A stretch of DNA of 64,000 bases from an uncultured Paracoccaceae bacterium. GTDB taxonomy: Bacteria; Pseudomonadota; Alphaproteobacteria; Rhodobacterales; Rhodobacteraceae. The stretch's first letter is position 1; the number at the start of each line of letters is the position of its first letter. Location of the stretch: the NCBI GenBank assembly GCA_937864535.1, contig CALMJS010000019.1:124001-188000 (forward strand). Reading direction: 5' to 3'. Made by a program: the position numbers and the translations under genes. Below, in pieces: positions 1 to 9,863 of the stretch. The notes beneath the pieces are model-generated. The model was not told the DNA's origin. It was given only the letters and a program-made list of their open reading frames with translations, and did no database searches.

Positions 1-60
1 CACCGGAAAGCCGAGCGCGAGGCACAGCACAAACAGCCCCAGAAGGATTGCCAGACCCAT
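1..60 (-). CDS. dctM: TRAP transporter large permease (DctM-like), N-terminus only, truncated by window edge
   Basis: Reverse complement reads MGLAILLGLFVLCLALGFPV, directly following the small permease. Confidence 0.7.
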   Translation of the reverse strand, partial: MGLAILLGLFVLCLALGFPV

Positions 61-61
61 C

Positions 62-616
62 TCAGGTCTCCTCGGATTGGCGGAGGGGCAGGCCGTCCTG
101 GGTGCCCGTGATCATGCCGATCACCCGCAATGTTGCGAACAGTCCCAGCACCACCAGCGCAACCAGCGATGTCACATGGACCCAATTCATATGGATGCCC
201 AGGGCAGGGGCGGTTTGCCGCGTGCCGATCTGGGTGAAAAACAGCGCCGGGCTGATCAACGCAAAGGCAAAGATCGCCGTCCCCGCAGCGCCCAGCATCC
301 GCAGACGCCACGGCCAATTGCCGGGCAATGCCTCGGACACGATATCCACGTTGACCAGATCGCCCGATTGCAGCGCCAGACCCGCGCCGCAGGCGGCCAG
401 CCACAGCAGCGCAAATCGGGTCAGCTCTTCGGTCCAGATGAGTGGCGCGATCACGCCGGATCGACCCAAGAGCTGGATCACGACGGCGATGATGATAACC
501 ATGAACGCCGCGCCGGTTGCGCCGCGCGCAATCAGCGTCAGGGCGCTGGTGAAGGTAGAAATCAGGCGTTTCATCCCGGACCTACAGAGGTTGAAAAGGG
601 CAACAGGGGACGCCAT
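62..616 (-). CDS. dctQ: TRAP transporter small permease (DctQ-like)
   Basis: 184 aa with hydrophobic segments and the WTEELTRFALLWLAACGAGLA motif typical of DctQ; between SBP and DctM. Confidence 0.88.
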   Translation of the reverse strand: MASPVALFNLCRSGMKRLISTFTSALTLIARGATGAAFMVIIIAVVIQLLGRSGVIAPLIWTEELTRFALLWLAACGAGLALQSGDLVNVDIVSEALPGNWPWRLRMLGAAGTAIFAFALISPALFFTQIGTRQTAPALGIHMNWVHVTSLVALVVLGLFATLRVIGMITGTQDGLPLRQSEET

Positions 617-646
617 CGCGCCCCCTGCCAGAGTGTATGCGGACGA

Positions 647-1615
647 TTAGTTCGCGAACAGCGCCTCTACGTCCGGACGGATTTCGTCCGAAACCGAGGA
701 CAGAACCGCCTCTTTCGCTGCGGCGGCAAAGGCTGCGCCGTCAACATCGACGAATTCCATGCCCAAGGCTTCGAGTTCGCCCACCAACTGGGTTTCCTGC
801 GCGGTGAACAGCTCACGCTCGTAGGCCTGCGCGGCGGCGGCGGCCTCTAGTACAGCGGCCTGATCGGCCTCGGACAGTTTAGCCCAGGACAGTTCGGAAA
901 TCGTCAGGTAGATCCACGACCGCACGTGCTCGGTCTTGTTCACATAGCCCTGAACTTCGTTAAAGTTGGCGGACTTGATCAGAGCCAGCGGGTTTTCCTG
1001 CGCTTCGATGGTGCCGTTTTGCAGCGAGGTGAACACCTCGGAGAACGCCATCGGCGTCGGGGTCGCGCCCAGAGCCTGCCATACGTTCAGGAACAGCGGC
1101 ACGTTCGGCACGCGCATCTTCAGGCCAGCCAGATCCGCCGGGGTGGTGATCGGACGGTTCGAGGTCAGGTTGCGCGGACCACGGGCAAAATAGGCGATCG
1201 GGCGGATGCCGACCTTTTCGATGATCTGGGCTTCGATGCGGTCACCCAGTTCGCCCGACGCATAGGCGTCCATGTCCTCTAGGCTGCTATAGCCATAGGG
1301 AACCGCCAGCAGAGCCGCCATCGGCGCCCAGTTTTGCAGCGATTCACCGGTGATGGTCATGTCGGCGGTGCCTAGTTGCATGCCGTTGATGACGTCCATT
1401 TCCTTGCCCAGCGTTTCGTTGGGATAGACTTCGACGGCAACGCGGCCTTCGGTGCGGGCGGCGACCTCTTCGGCGAACTTGACCGAAGCGAGGTGCCAGG
1501 TGTTCTGTTCGTTGGCCGGGTGGCCCAGTTTCAGCGTCACGTCCTGCGCGAACGCCGAAACGGTCAGGGCGGCGGTCGCAATGCCAGCCATCATCAGGGT
1601 CTTAAGGGTTTTCAT
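647..1615 (-). CDS. dctP: TRAP transporter substrate-binding protein (DctP family)
   Basis: Signal peptide, LKLGHPANEQNTWHLASVKFAEEVAART...PNETLGKEMDVINGMQLGTADM motif. Confidence 0.93.
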   Translation of the reverse strand: MKTLKTLMMAGIATAALTVSAFAQDVTLKLGHPANEQNTWHLASVKFAEEVAARTEGRVAVEVYPNETLGKEMDVINGMQLGTADMTITGESLQNWAPMAALLAVPYGYSSLEDMDAYASGELGDRIEAQIIEKVGIRPIAYFARGPRNLTSNRPITTPADLAGLKMRVPNVPLFLNVWQALGATPTPMAFSEVFTSLQNGTIEAQENPLALIKSANFNEVQGYVNKTEHVRSWIYLTISELSWAKLSEADQAAVLEAAAAAQAYERELFTAQETQLVGELEALGMEFVDVDGAAFAAAAKEAVLSSVSDEIRPDVEALFAN

Positions 1616-1636
1616 GGTATCCTCCCAAGGGTGAAA

Positions 1637-2335
1637 TCAGGCGTTTGCCTGAGGGTCAAAAAACTGCGGACAGGCCGACTGAATGGCGGGCAGGTCCGAT
1701 AGGATCATTTGCAAATGGCCGCGCATGGCGGTCTTGGCGGCGGCGGGATCGCCCGCGGCGATGGCATCCACGACAGCGGTGTGCTGGGTGATCAGGTGGT
1801 CCATCGGCAGGCGGGTCATGGTCAATTGACGGACTCGGTCCAACTGCGACTTCATCCCGTCGATCACCGCCCATGCGTTCGGCACGCCCGCACCCTGTGC
1901 CAAGGTGCGGTGGAACAGATCATCCAGCGCCACGAAATCGCGCGGGTTCGTCGCGGCGAGGCTGCGCTGCGCCTCCAGTTGCTGGCGCAAATCCGCGATC
2001 AGACCGGTCGGGCGCAGCGTGGCGCAGGCGGCAACGATATCGGCCTCCACCGCTTCGCGGACGAAACGGGCGTCCAGAACCGCGCCGATATTGATCTTGC
2101 GCACAAAGGTGCCGCGCTGCGGGCGGACCTCGATCAGGCCTTCTTCGGCGAGCTTGATAAACGCCTCGCGCACGGGTTGGCGGCTGATGCCATAGCGCAG
2201 ACTGATTTCCGATTCCGACAGGCGGGTGCCGGGTTCAAACTGGTTCGTCACAATGGCAGAGCGCAGCAAACGCAACACCTGCGGGCCGACGGGCGTCGTC
2301 GGGTCCAGATGCTGAACGGGCTGCGGTTGGGTCAT
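1637..2335 (-). CDS. GntR-family regulator, FCD subfamily (hexuronate-type)
   Basis: wHTH LSESEISLRYGISRQPVREAFIKLAEEGLIEVRPQRGTFV plus FCD domain; 21 bp from dctP. Confidence 0.92.
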   Translation of the reverse strand: MTQPQPVQHLDPTTPVGPQVLRLLRSAIVTNQFEPGTRLSESEISLRYGISRQPVREAFIKLAEEGLIEVRPQRGTFVRKINIGAVLDARFVREAVEADIVAACATLRPTGLIADLRQQLEAQRSLAATNPRDFVALDDLFHRTLAQGAGVPNAWAVIDGMKSQLDRVRQLTMTRLPMDHLITQHTAVVDAIAAGDPAAAKTAMRGHLQMILSDLPAIQSACPQFFDPQANA

Positions 2336-2452
2336 CGGTCTCTCCTCTTGCGAGGAAACTGCTACATACTTCCATACTAGTCAACACAAGATTTGCATGG
2401 TATTGCGAAACCCGGCTGATAGGCTGGACAGTGACGACAAGCGGAGGAAGAC

Positions 2453-3658
2453 ATGCGTCAAACGTGGCGTTGGTTTGGTCCCAAGGACCGCGTGAGCATC
2501 GACGATATGATGCAGGCCGGGGTAGAGGGGGTCGTGTCTGCGCTCCACCATGTTCCGACCGGGGCTGTCTGGACGCCCGAGGAAATCGCCCAGCGTCACC
2601 GCGATATTGCCACCCGCGCCGATGGCCGACCCGGCTATCTGACGTGGGATGTCGTCGAATCCCTGCCGATGTCCGAGGATATCAAGAAACAACAGGGCAA
2701 CTGGCGCGAGCATATCGAAAACTGGAAAACCAGCATGCGCAATCTGCGCGACTCTGGGATCGAGGTGATCTGCTACAATTTCATGCCCGTGCTGGACTGG
2801 ACCCGCACCGATCTGGCGTGGGAACGTCCCAATGGCGCGCGCTGCATGCGGTTCGACCTGATCGACTTTGCCGCCTTTGATATCCATATTCTGGCCCGCC
2901 CCGGTGCCGCCGAGGATTTCCCCGATCATGTCGTCGCCGCCGCCGCAGAACGGTTTGCGCGGATGACCGAGGCCGAAAAAGAGCTGATCGCCGGCAACGT
3001 CGTGTTCGGCCTGCCCGGTGCCGCCGAGAAATTCACGCTAGAGGATGTGCGCGAACATCTGGCGCAATATGACAACATCTCCGAGGACCGCCTGCGCGGC
3101 AATCTGATCGATTTCCTGTCCGAAGTCGCCCCCTTGGCGCAGGATCTGGGCGTGCGGCTGTGCTGTCACCCGGACGATCCGCCCTTTCCGCTGCTGGGGC
3201 TGCCGCGCATCATGTCCACGCAGGCGCAGTATCAGGCGGTGCTGGACGCGGTGAATATTCCGGCCAATGGCGTGACCTTTTGCACCGGATCGCTGGGTGC
3301 ACGGCCCGACAATAACCCGGTCGAGATTTTCCGCGCGCTGGCGGATCGTGTCCACTTTTTGCATCTACGAAACGTATGCATCGAGGGGACCGAGATCAAA
3401 AATTCGTTCTTTGAGGACGAACATCTGTCCGGTCACACCGATATGGTGGGCATGGTGCAGGCCATCGTGGCCGAAGAGGCCCGCCGCCGTGCCGCTGGTC
3501 GCGCCGATTGGTCGATCCCGATGCGCCCCGACCACGGGCAGGATATTCTGGACGATATCGGCCGTCAGGCGCAGCCGGGTTATCCGGCGATCGGTCGGCT
3601 CAAGGGGCTGGCGGAACTGCGCGGGACCTTCCGCGCGTTTGAACGGATGCAGGGCTAA
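2453..3658 (+). CDS. uxuA: mannonate dehydratase
   Basis: MRQTWRWFGPKDRVSIDDMMQAGVEGVVSALHHVPTGAVW; full-length 401 aa UxuA-like. Confidence 0.95.
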   Translation: MRQTWRWFGPKDRVSIDDMMQAGVEGVVSALHHVPTGAVWTPEEIAQRHRDIATRADGRPGYLTWDVVESLPMSEDIKKQQGNWREHIENWKTSMRNLRDSGIEVICYNFMPVLDWTRTDLAWERPNGARCMRFDLIDFAAFDIHILARPGAAEDFPDHVVAAAAERFARMTEAEKELIAGNVVFGLPGAAEKFTLEDVREHLAQYDNISEDRLRGNLIDFLSEVAPLAQDLGVRLCCHPDDPPFPLLGLPRIMSTQAQYQAVLDAVNIPANGVTFCTGSLGARPDNNPVEIFRALADRVHFLHLRNVCIEGTEIKNSFFEDEHLSGHTDMVGMVQAIVAEEARRRAAGRADWSIPMRPDHGQDILDDIGRQAQPGYPAIGRLKGLAELRGTFRAFERMQG

Positions 3659-3661
3659 CCC

Positions 3662-5113
3662 ATGCGCCTGACCAATCTGGGCCAAGTGCCCGTCGCGCTG
3701 CGGCCGGGTTATGATCCTGACGCGCAGGGCGTCGGGATCGTGCATATCGGGCTGGGCGCCTTTCACAAGGCGCATCAGGCCGCGTTGACCGATACCGCGA
3801 TGGCGGCGGCGGGCGGAGACTGGCGGATCGTCGGCCTCTCGCTCCGCTCGCCCAAGGCGGCCGAGGAACTGGCCCCGCAAAACGGGCTGTTCACGCTGAT
3901 CGAACGGGGCAAGGACACCCGCGCCCGCGTCATCGGCTCGATTGCCGGGGCGATGTGTACGGCTGGCGATCCCGGACCGGCGCTGGACCTGATGCGACAG
4001 CAGAGCGTGCGGATTGTGTCGATCACCGTCACCGAAAAGGCCTATGGGCTGGACCGCGCCAACCGGGCCTGTGACCCCACGCATCCGGCGGTCGCGGCGG
4101 ATCTGGCGAACCCGACGGCGCCGCAGGGCGTTCTGGGGCTGATCACCCGCGCGCTCGCGCTGCGGCGGATGGCGGGAACGCCGCCGTTCACGGTGCTGTG
4201 CTGCGATAACCTGCCGGACAATGGCCATTTGCTGCGCGGCGCGGTGGTGGATTTCGCTGCCCGTCTGGACCCCGATCTGGCCGCGTGGATCGGCGGCAAC
4301 GTCGCCTTTCCCTCGACGATGGTGGACCGGATCACCCCGGCGGCGACGGATCGGACGCGGGCGGATGCGGCAGCGCTGATCGGCTGCGACGATCATGCCG
4401 CGACCGAGACGGAACCGTTCTGCCAATGGGTGGTCGAGGATCATTTCCCGCTGGGACGGCCCGCGTGGGAAACGGCAGGCGTGATCTTTAGCGATGCGGT
4501 GGCGGCCTTTGAAACGCTCAAGCTGCGGATGCTGAACGGCACGCATTCGATGCTGGCCTATGCCGGGTTCCATGCCGGTCTGCCCTTTGTGCGCGATGTG
4601 ATGGCCGACGCCGGTTTGGCCCGTCTGGTCGAACGTCATCTGGCAACGGCGGCGCAAACCCTGCCCCCCGTGGCGGGGATCGACGTGACCGCCTATGCCG
4701 CCCAGTTGGCAGAGAGGTTCCGCAATCCCGCCATTGCCCACCAGACGTTCCAGATCGCGATGGACGGGTCGGAAAAGATGCCGCAGCGGATTTTCTCGGC
4801 GCTGGCCGATGCGCGGGCGCGGGGCGTGGACGTGCGGGCGTTTGTGTTTGCGACCGCGGCCTGGGTTCGCCATGTCAGCGGATCGACCCACGACTGCGCC
4901 GCCTACGACCTGCGCGATCCACGGGCCGAGGCTCTGCGCGCCATGGTCGCCGGGCGTGATGCGGATGGCATGGTTGCCGCGCTGCGCGGGGCGGACTTCA
5001 TCCCCGCCACTGTGGCCGGGGATGATGCGTTCTGGTCAGAGGTTGCCCTACTGCTTTGGGATATGTTAGCCCGACCGATGACGGATATCATCGCAGCAGA
5101 GGCAACCCGATGA
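3662..5113 (+). CDS. uxuB: mannitol dehydrogenase-family / fructuronate reductase
   Basis: VGIVHIGLGAFHKAHQA, KLRMLNGTHSMLAYAG motifs; directly downstream of uxuA. Confidence 0.9.
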   Translation: MRLTNLGQVPVALRPGYDPDAQGVGIVHIGLGAFHKAHQAALTDTAMAAAGGDWRIVGLSLRSPKAAEELAPQNGLFTLIERGKDTRARVIGSIAGAMCTAGDPGPALDLMRQQSVRIVSITVTEKAYGLDRANRACDPTHPAVAADLANPTAPQGVLGLITRALALRRMAGTPPFTVLCCDNLPDNGHLLRGAVVDFAARLDPDLAAWIGGNVAFPSTMVDRITPAATDRTRADAAALIGCDDHAATETEPFCQWVVEDHFPLGRPAWETAGVIFSDAVAAFETLKLRMLNGTHSMLAYAGFHAGLPFVRDVMADAGLARLVERHLATAAQTLPPVAGIDVTAYAAQLAERFRNPAIAHQTFQIAMDGSEKMPQRIFSALADARARGVDVRAFVFATAAWVRHVSGSTHDCAAYDLRDPRAEALRAMVAGRDADGMVAALRGADFIPATVAGDDAFWSEVALLLWDMLARPMTDIIAAEATR

Positions 5114-6018
5114 AGCACCTTGTATCGCTGGGCGAGTGTATGATCGAACTGTCCGGCGCCGGGGATGACCTGTGGCGGATGGGGATCGCGGGCGACACGC
5201 TGAACACCGCATGGTACGCCCGCGCGACGCTGCCCGACGACTGGCGGGTCAGCTATGGGACCGTGGTCGGGACCGATGCGTTTTCTGCCCGGGTGCCGCT
5301 GTTCCTCGGGGCTGCCGGGATCAAAACCGACCGGGTGTTTACCCATCCGACGCGCTCTATCGGTCTCTATGCGATCACGCTCAGGGACGGCGAGCGGAGC
5401 TTTAGCTATTGGCGCGATACCTCGGCGGCAAAAACGCTGGCCGATGACGCCGACAGGCTGGCGCAGATGACCGCCGATGCGGGCATGGTGCATGTGTCCG
5501 GTATCACGCTGGCGGTGCTGTCGCCCGCTGGCCGTCAGACCCTGATCAGCCATCTGGCCGATCTGCGGGCGGCAGGGGTGCAAACGGTGCTGGACCCGAA
5601 CATCCGCCCCCGCCTGTGGGAGTCGCTGGAAACCGCCGCGCAGGTGCTGACCGCCGCCGCGCGGTCCTGTTCCATCGTCCTGCCCAGCTTTGACGACGAG
5701 GCCGCCTGTTTCGGGGATGCCGACCAGCAGGCGACGCTGGACCGCTATGCCGCGCTGGGGGTCGAAACGATCATCGTCAAGAACGGCGGAGGCCCGATTG
5801 CGGTGCAAACCGCTGGCAACCGGCTGGTGCTGGACGGCATTACTCCGGTCCAGCCCGTGGACACCACCGGCGCAGGGGATAGTTTCAACGGCGCGTTTCT
5901 AGCGGCGCTGTTGCAGGGCCAGTCGATCCTGAGCGCGGTCCATGCCGGTCACGCCATGGCGGCGCGGGTGGTCTGTCATCGCGGGGCGCTGATCCCGATG
6001 GATGATTTGCGCAACTGA
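5110..6018 (+). CDS. kdgK: 2-dehydro-3-deoxygluconokinase (PfkB family)
   Basis: ATG overlaps uxuB stop (ATGA); PfkB signature PVDTTGAGDSFNGAFLAALLQG. Confidence 0.9.
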   Translation: MKHLVSLGECMIELSGAGDDLWRMGIAGDTLNTAWYARATLPDDWRVSYGTVVGTDAFSARVPLFLGAAGIKTDRVFTHPTRSIGLYAITLRDGERSFSYWRDTSAAKTLADDADRLAQMTADAGMVHVSGITLAVLSPAGRQTLISHLADLRAAGVQTVLDPNIRPRLWESLETAAQVLTAAARSCSIVLPSFDDEAACFGDADQQATLDRYAALGVETIIVKNGGGPIAVQTAGNRLVLDGITPVQPVDTTGAGDSFNGAFLAALLQGQSILSAVHAGHAMAARVVCHRGALIPMDDLRN

Positions 6019-6066
6019 TTGCAGTTTGTCGCCTTCTGCCCGATAGTTACGGGCAGGAGGACCCAG

Positions 6067-6750
6067 ATGTCGCGCAGTGAACAGGAAATCGACCATTCGT
6101 CGCATATGGGTCCGCAATTGGTCGCGGCACTCAGGCAAAAGATCATTCTGCACGAATGGGTCCCCGGTCAGCGGCTATCGGAAACCGAGGTCGCGAATGT
6201 CTATGGCGTCAGCCGCCAGCCGATCCGCGAGGCGTTTATCAAACTGCGCGAAGAGGGCCTGATCGAGGTCCGCCCGCAGCGCGGCAGTTTCGTGCGCAAG
6301 ATTTCGAGCGCGAGCGTGCTGGACGCGCGTTTTGTCCGCGAGGCGATCGAGGCCGATATCGTCCGCATCGTGGCGCAGGCCGCCGATCCCGCTGTGGTGC
6401 AGGTCCTGCGCGGCCTGATCGACCAGCAGCAGGCCGCCGCCGATCAGCCGAACGGCGATTTTATGGCGATCGACGACCAGTTCCATCGCGCCTTGGCGCA
6501 GGCGGCAGGGCATGACCATGCGTGGGAAACCGTCGAAGGGATGAAATCGCAACTGGACAGGGTGCGCCATCTGTCCACCGAACATTTCCCCCGCCAAAAG
6601 GTCATCGATGAACACCGCGTCATCGTCGATGCCATCGCCGCCGGGGATGCCGTCGCGGCAGAGGCGGCAATGCGCCATCACCTGCGCGGGATCATCAGCG
6701 ATCTGCCCGCGATCCGCGACCGGGCACCGGAGTTTTTCGAACTGGGCTAG
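6067..6750 (+). CDS. GntR-family regulator, FCD subfamily; paralogue of 1637..2335
   Basis: wHTH LSETEVANVYGVSRQPIREAFIKLREEGLIEVRPQRGSFVRKI, near-identical to the first GntR. Confidence 0.9.
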   Translation: MSRSEQEIDHSSHMGPQLVAALRQKIILHEWVPGQRLSETEVANVYGVSRQPIREAFIKLREEGLIEVRPQRGSFVRKISSASVLDARFVREAIEADIVRIVAQAADPAVVQVLRGLIDQQQAAADQPNGDFMAIDDQFHRALAQAAGHDHAWETVEGMKSQLDRVRHLSTEHFPRQKVIDEHRVIVDAIAAGDAVAAEAAMRHHLRGIISDLPAIRDRAPEFFELG

Positions 6751-6778
6751 GCCCGGGCAGGACATGAAGGGGAACGGC

Positions 6779-7624
6779 ATGACAGATTATGTGGCGCTCT
6801 TGGGCACCAAGGGCGGGCCCGCCATTCGCACCGGATCGACCAATCCGACCTCCCATCTGCTGTGCCTTGCGGGGCAGCGGGTGGTGGTGGATTGCGGGCT
6901 GGGCGTGACGCGCGGGCTGGTGGATCAGGGCATGGCGCTGCGCGATCTGAGCGATATTCTGATCACCCATCTGCATTCCGATCACTATCTGGAACTGGGG
7001 CCGCTGATCCATACCGCTTGGACCGCCGGGCTGAAAACGCCGGTCACCGTCTATGGACCCGAAGGGCTGGCGCAGTATTGGGCGCATTTCACCGCCTCGA
7101 TGGCCTATGACATCGACATCCGGATCGCGGACGAAGGGCGGCCCGATCTGCGGGATCTGGTGACGATCCGCCCGGTGACGGACCGGTTTACCATCGGCGC
7201 GCTGACCGTGGACAGCACCTTGACCGAACACCCGCCGGTGATCTGCCATGCGTTTCGTGTCACGGGCGCCGGTCGGTCTGTGGTGTTTTCGGGCGATACC
7301 GCCTATCTGCCGCGTCTGGCCGAGTTTGCACGGGGCGCGGACCTGTTGATCCACGAGGCGATGCTGGGCGCGGCCCTGCCTGCGCTGGTGGCACGGGTCG
7401 GCAATGGCGATGACCGGCTGATGACCCATCTCAAGCGGTCACATACCACCGCCGAGGATGCGGCGCGGATCGCCGCCATGGCAGGGGTCGGGGCGCTGGC
7501 GCTGAACCATCTGATCCCGTCGGATGATCCCGACTATACCCAGTCCCATTGGCAGGACGCGGTCCGCCCGCATTGGGACGGACCGTTCTATCTGGGCCAT
7601 GACGGGCTGCGCATCACGCTATAG
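6779..7624 (+). CDS. MBL-fold metallo-hydrolase
   Basis: HxHxDH motif THLHSDHYLELG and later metal ligands (VFSGDT, LALNHLIPSDD). Confidence 0.82.
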   Translation: MTDYVALLGTKGGPAIRTGSTNPTSHLLCLAGQRVVVDCGLGVTRGLVDQGMALRDLSDILITHLHSDHYLELGPLIHTAWTAGLKTPVTVYGPEGLAQYWAHFTASMAYDIDIRIADEGRPDLRDLVTIRPVTDRFTIGALTVDSTLTEHPPVICHAFRVTGAGRSVVFSGDTAYLPRLAEFARGADLLIHEAMLGAALPALVARVGNGDDRLMTHLKRSHTTAEDAARIAAMAGVGALALNHLIPSDDPDYTQSHWQDAVRPHWDGPFYLGHDGLRITL

Positions 7625-9854
7625 GCAGGGTCATCCACGGTTGCCCGGGATGGCGCTGGCCGCCATAGGTCAGGGTCCAGCCGTCCCGATTGGCGGTCAC
7701 GGTGATCTGGTCGCCGCTGCGCTGCGCCGTCACCGCCAACGGGCTGTCCCCTTCGACCGTGCAGGTCGCGCTGGCCCCGTCGCCGAGGGCGAACAGATGC
7801 ACCTCGGCCCCTGCCGCATAGTCATAGAGCACCGTATCGTCCCGTGCGCCCATGGCGATCAGGCTGTCACCGCGCACATAGAGCGGTAGGGAAAACACGT
7901 CGTGGACCTCGCGGTGCCAACCGCCCTGTTTCACCTCGCCGGTCAGCAGGTGGGTCCACGTGCCGTGGGGCAGATAGACATCCGCCCGACCATCGGCGCG
8001 GAACACCGGCGCGACCAACAGCCGGTCGCCCAGCATGTATTGCCGGTCCAGCGTCGGCGCGGCGGGATCGTCCGGAAATTCCAGCAGCATCGCCCGCATC
8101 ATCGGCACGCCTGTCTCGGCCGCGTCTTTGGCGATCTGCCACAGATAGGGCATCAGGCGGCATTTCAGCGTTACAAAGTGGCGCAGCACCTCCACAGCCT
8201 CTTCGTCAAAGGCCCATGGCACGCGGTAGCTATCCGACCCGTGCAGCCGCGAATGGCTGGACAACAGGCCAAAGGCGCACCAGCGTTTATAGACATCGGG
8301 CGCGGCGGTTCCCTCGAACCCGCCGATGTCATGGCTCCAATAGCCAAAGCCCGACAGGCCCAGCGACAGGCCACCGCGCAGGCTCTCGGCCATGCTGGGA
8401 TAGGTGCTGTCACAATCGCCGCCCCAATGGACCGGGAATTTCTGCCCGCCGGTGGTGGCCGACCGGGCAAAGACGATGGCATCGCCGCCGCGCTGGCTGG
8501 CCATGTAGTCGAACACCACCTGATTATAGAGATAGGCGTAATAGTTGTGCATCCGCTCCGGGTCGGACCCGTCGTGCCAGACCACATCGGTGGGGATACG
8601 TTCGCCAAAGTCGGTCTTGAAACTATCGACGCCCATCGCCATCAACCGCCCCAGATGCCCGGTGTACCAGGCACAGGCGGCGGGGTTGGTGAAATCGACA
8701 ATCGCCTGTCCGGGCTGCCACAGATCCCACTGCCAGACCGACCCATCCGGGCGTTTCAGGAAATAGCCCTTGTCGCGGCCTTCGGCAAAGAGCGAGGACA
8801 ACTGGCTGATATAGGGATTGATCCACACGCAAACATGGGTGCCGCGGTCATGCATCCGCGTCAGCTGGCCCTCTGGATCAGGAAAGGTATCGGGGTCCCA
8901 TTCGAAATCGCACCAATGCCCGCCCTTCATCCAGTGGCAGTCATAGTGGAACACCTGCATCGGGATCGCCCGCTGCGCCATACCATCGACAAAGGATTTC
9001 ACCACCGCTTCGTCATAATCCGTGGTGAACGACGTCGAGAGCCAGAGCCCGAACGACCACTTGGGCGGTAGCGTCGGGCGTCCGGTCAGCGCGGTGTAGC
9101 GGGTCAGCACCTCCTTGGGCGTGGGACCGTCGATGACGATATAGTCCAGCACCTCACCGGGGACCGAAAACTGAATCTTGGATACGCGTTCTGTGCCGAT
9201 CTCGAACTCGACCCGGCCGGGGTGATTGACGAACAGACCCCAGCCGCCGGACATCAGCGCAAAGGGAATATTCTTGTACGCCTGATCAGTGCCGGTGCCG
9301 CCGTCGCGGTTCCAGATGTCAATGCTCTGGCCATTTTTGACAAAGGCGCCAAAGCGTTCGCCCAGCCCGTGCACGGTCTCGCCGACCTCTAGGTCGAGGC
9401 GGTCGAACATATGTACCGCGCCATCGCCCCGGCGCAGGGACCGCCCCGCCGATCTGGGCACCGCCCCGGTCAACCGCTGGTCGCCGCGCAGAAAATCCAG
9501 CCTGTATGCGCCCGTCACCGGCAGCCGCGCGGTCAATCCGCCTGTGGTCAGCGTCGCATAGTCGGGGCCGATCGCGATGACCGGATCGCAGGGCTGCGGC
9601 GTGACCTGAAAATGCGGGCCGCGATTCAGCGCGCCCTCGTAATGGCACAGGCGCACGGCGATCATGCCATCGCCGACGGCAGTCAGACGCAGGGTAAACA
9701 CCGCCGTGTTCAGCATATCGCCCCGCGTCTGCTGCGGCCGGGCGGCGATATGGGCGATCAGGCTGTCGCCCTCTGCGGCGACATGGTGGACAAAGAGCGG
9801 ATGGAGCAGGGCCAGATCGTCGGGGATCAGCCAATTGCCGTCACTGAATTTCAT
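7614..9854 (-). CDS. yicI: GH31 alpha-xylosidase (YicI-type)
   Basis: Catalytic nucleophile motif SFKTDFGERIP, WGGDCDSTYPSMAESLRGGLSLGLSGFGYWSHDIGGF. Confidence 0.88.
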   Translation of the reverse strand: MKFSDGNWLIPDDLALLHPLFVHHVAAEGDSLIAHIAARPQQTRGDMLNTAVFTLRLTAVGDGMIAVRLCHYEGALNRGPHFQVTPQPCDPVIAIGPDYATLTTGGLTARLPVTGAYRLDFLRGDQRLTGAVPRSAGRSLRRGDGAVHMFDRLDLEVGETVHGLGERFGAFVKNGQSIDIWNRDGGTGTDQAYKNIPFALMSGGWGLFVNHPGRVEFEIGTERVSKIQFSVPGEVLDYIVIDGPTPKEVLTRYTALTGRPTLPPKWSFGLWLSTSFTTDYDEAVVKSFVDGMAQRAIPMQVFHYDCHWMKGGHWCDFEWDPDTFPDPEGQLTRMHDRGTHVCVWINPYISQLSSLFAEGRDKGYFLKRPDGSVWQWDLWQPGQAIVDFTNPAACAWYTGHLGRLMAMGVDSFKTDFGERIPTDVVWHDGSDPERMHNYYAYLYNQVVFDYMASQRGGDAIVFARSATTGGQKFPVHWGGDCDSTYPSMAESLRGGLSLGLSGFGYWSHDIGGFEGTAAPDVYKRWCAFGLLSSHSRLHGSDSYRVPWAFDEEAVEVLRHFVTLKCRLMPYLWQIAKDAAETGVPMMRAMLLEFPDDPAAPTLDRQYMLGDRLLVAPVFRADGRADVYLPHGTWTHLLTGEVKQGGWHREVHDVFSLPLYVRGDSLIAMGARDDTVLYDYAAGAEVHLFALGDGASATCTVEGDSPLAVTAQRSGDQITVTANRDGWTLTYGGQRHPGQPWMTLPIA

Positions 9855-9863
9855 CAGGGGGTC

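Noticed and set aside
3365-4891. 508-aa minus-strand ORF opposite uxuA/uxuB
   Set aside because: Low-complexity Arg/Gly/His-rich shadow translation of GC-rich coding DNA; the plus strand carries recognisable enzymes
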